Source: Atherinomorus stipes (taxonomy: Eukaryota > Chordata > Actinopteri > Atheriniformes > Atherinidae). Taken from it: DNA of 64,000 nucleotides. Under the pieces are notes generated by a model. The model worked only from the letters and a program-made list of their open reading frames with translations, did not search any database and was not told where the DNA came from. The position numbers and the translations under genes are program-made. Positions 56,424-64,000 of the stretch are shown here, piece after piece; position 1 is the stretch's first letter; each line of letters opens with the position of its first letter. The stretch is from assembly GCA_023101725.1 (NCBI GenBank), contig JALJCO010003488.1, positions 160,367 to 224,366 of the forward strand, in the 5' to 3' direction.

Positions 56424-57570
56424 GTACACACACTCCTGCAGAGTTGACTCATCCTTCGCTGAGTGGGTCAGTCATACAACACCAGACGATCTGCACCAGT
56501 TTGTTCTGGTGCAGATATTCCACGCATTGATGTTTCTGTTGCTTCTTAACACAAACATCTAACCAGCCAATCACATGCCCGCAACTAGTCACTTGCTAAA
56601 CTTGACGACTTGCTAAAGTTCAACCTGAGCATCAGAATGACGAAGAAAGGATTAAAGGTTGAATATGGACTATTTTTATTAAAAGCTATATTTCTTAAAA
56701 AATATACCTCCATAGGTCGTTTGGAGGGTTGCAGAATGACAGTACATTTCCTAAAGAGAATTATATTTAGTCTGAAAATAATTATAAAATAAATTTTATC
56801 GGGTTTGACAATGGCATTATGTTTACATTAGGGCAATTTTTTTTGTTTTTCAAAACAAAATCAAAATTATTGGCTTCAGCTATGTTCAGGCTATTTGTTA
56901 CATTAAGTTAAATGTTATAAATGCCATTTAAATAAAATACTTGAAATTTAAAAAAAAAAAAAATTAAAGTAAAAAAAACAAAACAAGTTTTTTTAAATTA
57001 AAATTATTATTTTTTTAAATCGTTATGTGTATCGAATTGTGGGTCAAAAATTGTGATACGAATCAAATCGTGAGTTGGTGTATCGTTACAGCCCTAGTTT
57101 ACATCTTCAAGCCAATACACGCCACCATTGCAGGTTGCCAAATATGATCTCTGTACAGCTTAACTGTGCCCAACAGTATGTTGGGCACAGTTAAGCTGGT
57201 ACCGGGAAACAGTGGAGACGGTGAGTCAAGCAGCGGCTTCAGAGCCTGGAGATATTGTTGTCTCAGAAGAGGAGTGACCTGAGAGGAGCAAGAACGGGAG
57301 TAGATTTAGGTAAAGCTACACTAGATGGACCCACATAAATGTTTTCAACGGCATTAAAACGCAGAAATGGTGACTTTCCTCTTGGATCGGTAAGCTAGCT
57401 TGTTTGCTAACATGGCTAACGTTAACAGTCAGTTATAAACTCCTCTGCAATACTTGTTGGACATGCTGCAGCTGCTGGTCACTTGCCGCATCGCAGCGAG
57501 CCTGGCAACCACACGGCTGGAGTTGTTTTTCTCTCGTTGCAACTACAACCTAGACACACATGATGTCACT
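56424..57570. other. Intronic sequence with one hAT end and a perfect hairpin
   Basis: 57035-57100 (GTATCGAATTGTGGGTC...GTATCGTTACAGCCCTAG) is a hAT-type right end with no visible left partner. 57156-57198 is a near-perfect palindrome (20-bp arms CAGCTTAACTGTGCCCAACA, 3-nt loop). The rest is A/T-rich and unassigned. Confidence 0.55.
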
Positions 57571-57587
57571 GTTCTGTCTGTGTTCTT

Positions 57588-58765
57588 TGATTATAATAAT
57601 AATAATAATAATAATACATTTTATTTGAAAGCGCCTTCTCAAAACACCCAAGGACACTGAACAGGCAAAGCTAAAACAGTAAAAACACAAGCATTAGAGG
57701 TACCACAGAAAACAAAACAACAGGAAATAAAACAAGGAAAAACAACATTGGAGTGGTGCAAATGGACTCAGATGGAATAAGACTGTCTGAACCAAAAGGT
57801 TTTGAATCTGGATTCGAAAAGAGGGAAGGAGTCCAGAGTACAGAGATCAGGAGGGACAGAATTCCAGAGATGGGGAGCAGAGCGACTAAATGCCTGGCTC
57901 CCCATTAAGACGGGCTGGGGGAACGGAAAGCTGGAAGGTGTGGGAGGATCGTAGGGAGCGGGTATGGGTGTTAACGTGAAAGAGATCAGAGATGTAAGAT
58001 GGAGGGCCTGGCTTGTAGTGAGGAGTAGTTTGAAGATGTTTGATGGGGAGTCAGTGGAGTTGTTGCAGGATGGGAGTGATATGATGAGAAATGGGGGTCC
58101 AAGTAATCAGGCGTGCTGCAGAGTTTTGAAGTAGCTGCAGTTTCTGGAGGGACTTGTTTGGGAGGCCGAAAAGATGTGAAAGTGAACTACAGTAGTCAAT
58201 GCGAGAGGTGATGAGACTGTGAACAAGGATGGCGGTAGTTTGGGGAGTGAAAGAGGGGCGGAGATGAGAGATATTACGCAGGTGGAGGTCGGTGGACCGG
58301 GTGATGTTAGAAGGGAAGGGGAAAGGGGGAGGAGGAAAAAAGGGAAAAGAAAAAAAGAGAAAAAAAAAAAAAAAAAAACAAGAAAAAAAAAAAAAAAAAA
58401 AAAAAAAGAGAAGAAAAGACGGACCGGGGGGAAAGAGAAGAGGCAGAGAAGGGCCGGAAAAGGAACCGCGGCCGGGGGCCCCTTAATGTGAGACTGGAAG
58501 GAGAGTGTGCTGTCGAGAACGACACCCATACCATTAACCTGAGGGGAGGGGAGGACAGTTGAGTCATCAAGGGTAATGGAGAAGTTATTGGCTTTGGAAA
58601 GAGTGTGAGGTGTGCCTACTAGGAGGACTTCGGTTTTAGAGCTGTTCAGTTTAAGGAAGTTGGATGAAAACCAAGAATAGATTTCTTGGAGACAGAGGGT
58701 GAGGGAGGTTGGTGGGAGTGAGGCAGATGGTTGAGTAGAGAGGTAGAGCTAGGTGTCGTCCATAT
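57588..58765 (-). mobile_element. LINE fragment (L2/CR1/Jockey-type), minus strand, with purine insertion
   Basis: Read on the minus strand in shifting frames it gives [40 protein letters not shown], then [24 protein letters not shown] and LQQLHWLPI: the thumb and C-terminal part of a non-LTR reverse transcriptase. The 3' end is TGTCCTTGGGTGTTTTGAGA with a TTA-repeat tail (57590-57615). A purine-only tract at 58310-58480 interrupts the gene. The 5' part including the catalytic YADD is absent or degenerate. Confidence 0.8.
58305..58470 (+). repeat. Polypurine (GA-rich) tract
   Basis: Some 165 bases are almost purely A and G on the + strand, inside the LINE fragment. Such mirror-type purine DNA can form triplexes. 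Open frames full of K and E on + and F and S on - are artefacts. Confidence 0.85.
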
Positions 58766-58779
58766 TTAACCTTTAATGG

Positions 58780-59575
58780 GTGTTAGTCTGAGTATTTCAG
58801 AAACTGCTGACCAGAGGTCAGAGGAGAATGAGCAGACTGGTTGGAGATGATAGAAAGAAACCAGGAAGTCAGATAAAAACCGGTTCCAACCAAGGTATGC
58901 AGAAGAGCATCTCTGAACACACAACATGTCCAACCTTGAAACAGATTATGTACGGCAGCAGAAGACCAGACCGGGTACCACTCCTGTCAGCTAAGAACAG
59001 GAAACTGAGGCTACAATTCACACAGACTCACCAGAACTGGACAATAGAAGATGGAGAAACGTTGCTGGTCTGATGAGTCTCCATTTCAGCTCCACATTCA
59101 GATGCTAGGATCAGAATTTGCTGGAAACATCATGAAAGCATGGATCCATCCTGCCTTGGATCAAGGCTTCAGGCTGCTGCTGGTGTAATGAGGTGGGGGA
59201 GGTTTTCTTGGCCCATTTTGGGTCCCTGAGTACCAACGTGGCGGTTTAACCACCACAGCCTACCTGAGTATTGTTGCTGACCATGTCCATCCCTTTATGA
59301 CCACAGTGGAGCATCTTCTGATGCTACTTTCAGCAGGATGATGCACCATGTCACAAAGCTCACATCATCTCCAAATGCTTTCCGGAACATGATGAGTTTA
59401 ATGTACTGCAATGACCTCTGCGGTCACCAGATCTCAGTCCAACAGAGCAGATTTGGGATGTGGAGGAACGGGAGGTTCTCATCATGGATCTGCAGCAACT
59501 GTGTGATGCTATCATGTCAATTTGGAGCAAAATCTCTGAGGAATGTTTCCAACACTTGGTTGGATGTATAGGCGC
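58780..59575 (+). mobile_element. Tc1/mariner relic (same family as 31866-32640)
   Basis: AGTATTTCAGAAACTGCTGA, CAGCCTACCTGAGTATTGTT, GACCATGTCCATCCCTTTAT, CACCATGTCACAAAGCTCAC, then AGATCTCAGTCCAACAGAGC, GTGGAGGAACGGGAGGTTCT and ATGTTTCCAACAC follow the order of a fish Tc1 transposase gene. Both terminal repeats are lost and the frame is broken in several places. It is the intact reference for the unit of the minisatellite at 32031. Confidence 0.85.
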
Positions 59576-60020
59576 ATTCGCACTGTGGAACCTTTTGAGG
59601 TTCCGATAACTTTTTTAAGAACACGGACGTTTTTTTGCGCATTTGGACAGACAAAAAATAGGGACCATGGCCCTCAGATCCGAGAACCATTTTAGCTCAT
59701 ATTCTGAGGCAGGGTCCTAACGTGGTTCCATAGGAACCAATATGACCAATCTGTTTTTAGTACACAGATACAACCGCACATGTTTAATAAGTTAAACTTT
59801 AGGTTGTCTCCTGTGTCTGCAGTGCTCTGCTCTCCTCCCTTCCTACAGATGCAGGCATGAATAAGTTCCTCCTTTTTCTACCAGAAGAAGTGCAGTAATA
59901 ATGCACCATTACTGCACTACCACTGGCTGAACGATTTGTCCCGCGAATACGTCATCACGCATGGTGTCCAAACTTGGCATGTGGAAGGTCCTTGTTCCAG
60001 GCGTTCATTTATGCTCTGAA
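59576..60020. repeat. Possible short DNA element beginning GGCGCATTCGCACTG
   Basis: GGCGCATTCGCACTGTGGAA and GAGGTTCC at the left and GGTCCTTGTTCCAGGCG at the right look like ends of a fish DNA repeat, but the mirror match is weak. Confidence 0.35.
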
Positions 60021-60377
60021 ATCGTTTCCTCTGGGTACACAGGCGTTTCTCTGTGCGATTGAATTAGCAGACAAGTCGCTGGTAAATGGCTGGCAGTCGG
60101 CTAAAAGGGGAACTTTTTCATGCCCAGATCTGTAAAACGAAGTATCTCCTGCCACTGGATTCTTCTTCTCCTGCTCTGCTCTGCCCAACCTGGTATGAGA
60201 AGGCGGACCTGATAAAGTGGCTGAGTGTCGATGGTTAAAGACCAGATTCCACTGAATATTGTCAGTGCTGAAGCGAGTCATCACTAATGAAGCTGGAAGT
60301 CAGAATTAGATGCTTCTGGTGGCCAAAAATCTGCCTGCAATGATGACTGATGAAGGTTTAAGTCCACAAAGACCAGC

Positions 60378-60594
60378 AATGGGCTCTATGCACGACTCCA
60401 CTACTTCCTGAACTTAAGGTAGCTCCTTTGTTTCCTGTCTCTCATTACTGGACGAACTGATTAACCCAGGTGTGTTTGGCCAGTTACTGAGATCAGGCAC
60501 ACCTGGGTTAATTAGTTCGTCCAGTAATGAGAGACAGGAAACAAAGGAGCTACCTTTTGTTCAGGAAGTAGTGGAGCTGTGCATAGAGCCCATT
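60378..60594. mobile_element. Near-perfect hairpin MITE, about 97-bp arms
   Basis: AATGGGCTCTATGCAC at the left mirrors GTGCATAGAGCCCATT at the right, with near-continuous pairing through TAGCTCCTTTGTTTCCTGTC and AACCCAGGTGTG to a loop of about 20 nt near 60485. No coding content. It lies 30 bp from the next TTAA element. Confidence 0.92.
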
Positions 60595-60626
60595 AAACAA
60601 CTGGGCAGCTACTGTAGCTCACTTAA

Positions 60627-61994
60627 AGGAATAGTACACCCACAGAATGATGTGCACTCATTTTCTACTCACCCTCATTCTGAGAAAGACTCTGGAGCAC
60701 TTTTTAAAATCTCAAATGCAGCCGGAGATGTGAGACGTTTTCGTTTTCCCCCAACTTTCATATAATGGAGTTCACCAGCGCCCGATCCAAAAAGGTCCAT
60801 AAAAGTCCACACAAACTTGTCAATATTCCTCCGTACTGCTCGTCCAATGTAATCCAAGTGTCCTGAGAGGGTAGAGTCCATAATTAACTCCAAACGACAT
60901 CACTTAGTAGATTTTGATAGCTTAAACAGAACTACATGGAGCTGCCGCGAGGCGCGTCCATTAGAGTTCACGACACTACGGAAGCTGCGGCGTTCAGTGC
61001 TTACTCTGCCGATAATGCAAGTGTGGAAGAAGAAATTAGCTTTTAACATTTTTCTAGGAGCGAACAAGCTGAAGTGTCGTGAACTCTCATGGACACGCTT
61101 CGCAGCAGCATATTTCACCGTTTATGCCATTAGAATATATTAAAGGTGTACTTCCGGGGTTATTTTAATTAAATTTTTGGTGTCTTCAATAATAATAAAA
61201 TGAATTCGCATTGTTTCTTTAAAAAAAAAACCTTTGGGTTGAATATATATCAAAAAATATAATAAAAGAGGGGGGAGGGGGGGAAAGGAAGGGCAGTCGG
61301 GTCATTTCAATGAATTCAATGAAATGAGTTGCCTGCTCAGTAAGTAAGGGGAGCTGGCCCCGCCCTAATTTTTAATAAGAAAGGGAAAGGGAAGGGAAAA
61401 AAAGGAGATAAACATCAAAATAAAAAAAAAAAAAAAAAATAATTAAACAAGCAAACAAATCATAAAATTGATTCCTTCAATTGTGGGGTGTAGAGGGAAG
61501 TGGAAAGTAGAAGAAAGACAGAAAGGAGGAGAGAGAAGCAAAGAAAAAGCGAAGGGAAAAGAGGAGGGAAGCGGAATAGCTATCCTAATAATTCTTCGTA
61601 TAGGGAGGAGAACAAGAAGAGGGGGGGAAGGGAAAGAGAGGAAGAGGGGAAGAGAAAGAAAAAAGGGGGAAAAAGTAAGGAAGAGGGAGTGAGAAGAGGG
61701 AGGGAGGAGGGCTTAAATGATGTCGTTTGGAGCAAATTATGGACGCTACCCACTCAGGACACTTGGATTACTTTGGATGAGCAGTATGGAGGAATATTGA
61801 CAAGTTTTTGTGGACTTTTATGGACCTTTTTGGTTCAGTCACCGGTGAACTCCATTATATGAAAGTTGGGGGAAAACGAAAACCTGTCAGATCTCCGGCT
61901 GCATTTGAGATATTAAAAAAGTGCTCCAGAGTCTTTCTTAGCATGAGGGTGAGAAGAAAATGAGGGAACATCATTCTGTGGGTGTACTATTCCT
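60627..61994. mobile_element. TTAA-type foldback element (family 1), complete
   Basis: Starts AGGAATAGTACACCC after TTAA (60623-60626) and ends GGGTGTACTATTCCT before TTAA (61995-61998). The arms (60627-60900 and 61725-61994) mirror each other. The centre is A/T-rich then purine-rich (61240-61720). No transposase. The right TTAA is shared with the next element. Confidence 0.9.
61370..61715 (+). repeat. Polypurine tract inside the TTAA element
   Basis: Long GA-rich sequence (GGAAGGGAAAAAAAGGAGA, GAGGAGAGAGAAGC, GAAGAGGGGGGGAAGGGAAA) on + with few pyrimidines. The K/R/E-rich open frames across it are artefacts. Confidence 0.8.
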
Positions 61995-61998
61995 TTAA

Positions 61999-62475
61999 AG
62001 GGACTAGAGGCAGGAATTTTGAAAGAATAAACAAGCATGTCCAGTTTTTTATTACTAATGGGTGATGAAGCATTAAAAAACAAAAAGAACGAGCCCACTC
62101 ACGTCTCTCTCCGTTGCCTTGGACAGGCTCTGTGCTGCGTAATGCGCTGCGATTCAGTGGCCGAATTTCCTGTGCTGTCCTGCAGATGTGACCTCGGTTG
62201 ACGCTGCATACGCGTCTCTGACAATTTTGATACACAAAGGAGACGGTCGCGGTGGATTCAAACACTATAAGGGCTAGTTATGGATTCTTCTGCCGTCAGC
62301 AAATGACCCAGATCACCTGAAAGACCCCAAAGAAGTGGCACTATGAAGAAAAAGACTATAGTCTGTTGTTTAGCGTAGTAAACAACGTTATAGCTTCAGT
62401 TTATGCTGCCATGCCGGCTTGGCTGGTGGCTGTACCCGCAGCAGCAGTCTCATTTCTTCATCCTGCCTGTATCCT
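61999..62475. mobile_element. TTAA-flanked element (family 2), copy B
   Basis: Starts AGGGACTAGAGGCAGGAATT directly after the TTAA at 61995-61998 and ends CCTGCCTGTATCCT before TTAA (62476-62479). Inverted relative of 40632-41099, sharing GACATGCTTGTTTATTC-type ends and the GGCCGAATTTCC and GCTGCATACG blocks. 477 bp, non-coding. Confidence 0.88.
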
Positions 62476-62479
62476 TTAA

Positions 62480-62924
62480 GTTTTTCTGTCCATGCATTTC
62501 TTATTTAGTCCATTAAAGATGAAAAAAAAGTCAGTGTCAGTGAAATAAGTTAAAATTGGCAAAAGTAATAATAAATAAAAATTCTATGAAATTCATGACA
62601 TTGATTTTGAATTATGGTTCAGCAGAAAAAATAAAAGAAACAGAAAATAAAACAAGTAAACAAGCATGATAGGTATGAAGCTAAAATTTTGTTGAGCAAC
62701 ACTTTGAGGCAATCAGGTGTTTTCTGTTATGTTCGATAAGATTTCTGCACCTTTTGATAGGTATTTTATTGCAGTGTCAATGAGCAGGGTGCTTTATTTG
62801 GTCTGGGACAGTTATGTTTGTTGATTTTTTTTTTATTTTTTATCATTATTATTTTCAACTCCAATTCAAAAGCAATCATTTGTTTCACTAAATTATATTT
62901 TTGTAATTGAAGAGTTCATTTGCA
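62480..62924. other. A/T-rich intronic sequence without recognised content
   Basis: No exon or repeat ends were identified apart from poly-T runs. Confidence 0.4.
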
Positions 62925-63127
62925 AAAACAGTTAACCACCATTTAGAAAAAACGGAGTTAGCTGCTTCTGCAAATAAACTCTTCATTTACTTTTTGAATA
63001 TTTTCACCAAATCACACTCACATAAAGTAGAGGGTTTTAATGATGTAAAATGGAGATAGGAGGTTTGTACCCGACAGCGACGAAAAACGGTTAACTCCGT
63101 TTTTTCTAAATGGTGGTTAACTGTTTT
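62925..63127. repeat. Perfect 36-bp inverted repeat with 131-nt spacer
   Basis: AAAACAGTTAACCACCATTT (start of the left arm, 62925-62960) is matched base for base by its reverse complement at 63092-63127. The flanks on the right (63125-63190 and 63360-63430) contain a direct repeat with TTGTTATTTGAATTATTATTGTG-like text, and 63419-63450 (GAGGGGATGTAAACTTTC) looks like a Tc1 terminus. Confidence 0.85.
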
Positions 63128-63129
63128 AT

Positions 63130-63659
63130 TTATTATTAGTTTCTTGTTATTTGAATTATTATTGTGAATTTTCTTCAATGGGAATGAATAATTTTGAGGA
63201 CAACAGTATATTGATCCACTGTTTGTGAGTATGGTGCACTTATGTGCCTCGGATAGTTTTATTTAACTGTTTTATTTACAAATTATTCTTGTCAACCATG
63301 ATTCAAAAGCAATATTTGATTTTACTAAATTATAATTTAGAACATTTTTATTCATTAATACGTTTTCAGTTTCCTGTTATTTGAATAACTATTGTGAATT
63401 CAGTCTTTTCTTTAATGGGAGGGGATGTAAACTTTCAAGCACATCTGTAACACCTTCTGGGTCCGTCGTGTGTGGCTGGAAGCCGATTCTCAACACAGCC
63501 TGCAAAAAAAAAAGCATCTGTCAAGTGAAACCTTGTCCATGTAATTCCAGTTGTTACCGCAAAGCTGTGGGTTCAAACAGCAAAATGCATGAAAATATGT
63601 GGGAAGTTTCCAGATTAGGGGTGTGTAACTTCCTCCATCATCTCCGACTCCCGTTGCAG
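63130..63659. other. Intronic sequence with a Tc1-like terminus
   Basis: GGAGGGGATGTAAACTTTCA at 63418 is close to a known fish Tc1 terminal repeat, but the rest of that element is not seen. The remainder before exon 20 is unassigned. Confidence 0.4.
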
Positions 63660-63899
63660 GTGGCACTGACCTGCACTCAGATCTGGTGGACGTCCGACGT
63701 CGACATGGCTTTCGCCCGCCTTGAGGAAGGCTACGACAACTCCATGAAGGAGTACTACAGGAAGCAGGTGTCCCAGCTCAACACCCTCATCTCCATGCTG
63801 ATTGGCCAGCTTACACCGGGAGACAGGCAGAAAGTCATGACCATCTGCACCATTGATGTTCACGCCAGAGACGTGGTGGCCAAGATGATCGCTCAGAAG
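63660..63899 (+). CDS. dnah9: dnah9 exon 20 of window (linker end, before AAA1)
   Basis: Acceptor CCGTTGCAG, donor AAG|GTGAGA; exactly 80 codons. It reads [20 protein letters not shown], then [20 protein letters not shown] and [20 protein letters not shown]. This is the most conserved pre-AAA1 block; the P-loop exons should follow outside the window. DM replaces the usual (V/E)G(M/I/L) pair after the TS/TTE run, a minor change. Confidence 0.98.
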
Positions 63900-64000
63900 G
63901 TGAGAACATTCAGTGCATCGTTTAAAATCCTCTGCAGACACGTTTCAGAAACTTGCAGTTGACAGTCCTGCACTCAGGATCTTTGATCAAACCATTGGAT

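Noticed and set aside
58219..58529. Lys/Glu-rich and Phe-rich proteins over the purine tract
   Set aside because: Low-complexity DNA; the true content is a degenerate LINE on the minus strand.

Overview
This is a stretch of vertebrate nuclear DNA, almost certainly from a teleost fish. It holds a middle part of one very large multi-exon gene on the + strand. Twenty exons (476 to 63899) join in frame, with AG/GT borders and matching phases, into about 1137 codons of an axonemal outer-arm dynein heavy chain of the DNAH9/DNAH11/DNAH17 group. The closest fit I recognise is DNAH9. The exons run from within the N-terminal tail (DHC_N1), through the linker (DHC_N2), to just before AAA1. The true start codon, the AAA+ ring, the stalk and the C-terminus lie outside the window. 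The teleost call rests on the gene plus very dense fish-type DNA transposons (Tc1, hAT, PIF/Harbinger, TTAA-flanked elements), L2/Rex-like LINE fragments and tRNA-derived SINE heads.

Layout: exons 1-2 at 0.5-1.0 kb; exon 3 at 4.5 kb; a 9.7-kb intron with hAT relics, a 5'-truncated LINE and a 33-bp minisatellite; exons 4-5 at 14.2-16.1 kb; a 6.6-kb intron with a Tc1 and stacked hAT/Harbinger elements; exons 6-8 at 22.7-23.5 kb; exons 9-10 at 26.8-27.3 kb; exons 11-12 at 31.1-31.5 kb; exon 13 at 35.5 kb; exons 14-15 at 38.6-39.1 kb, split by an 81-nt intron; a 16-kb intron; exons 16-19 at 55.0-56.4 kb; a 7.2-kb intron; exon 20 at 63.7 kb.

The 16-kb intron carries a second gene model on the minus strand (42.6-45.2 kb, six exons, all phase 0). 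Its product looks like the uncharacterised multi-copy fish proteins often labelled SAMD3-like, and its last exon carries a probable one-base frameshift. The same intron holds a hAT (49688-52080) with a Harbinger inside it that keeps pieces of both a transposase gene and a Myb-like gene, another hAT with an 8-bp target duplication (52635-54333), and an orphan minus-strand membrane-protein ORF interrupted by that hAT.

The rest is intronic repeat DNA. Several insertions have ends and target duplications that can be read directly, so the order of insertion is visible. Nothing here is an operon, phage or CRISPR locus. The observations most worth checking are the stop-free 81-nt intron in the dynein linker, the minisatellite built from a piece of Tc1 transposase sequence, the nested antisense gene, and the interrupted membrane-protein ORF.
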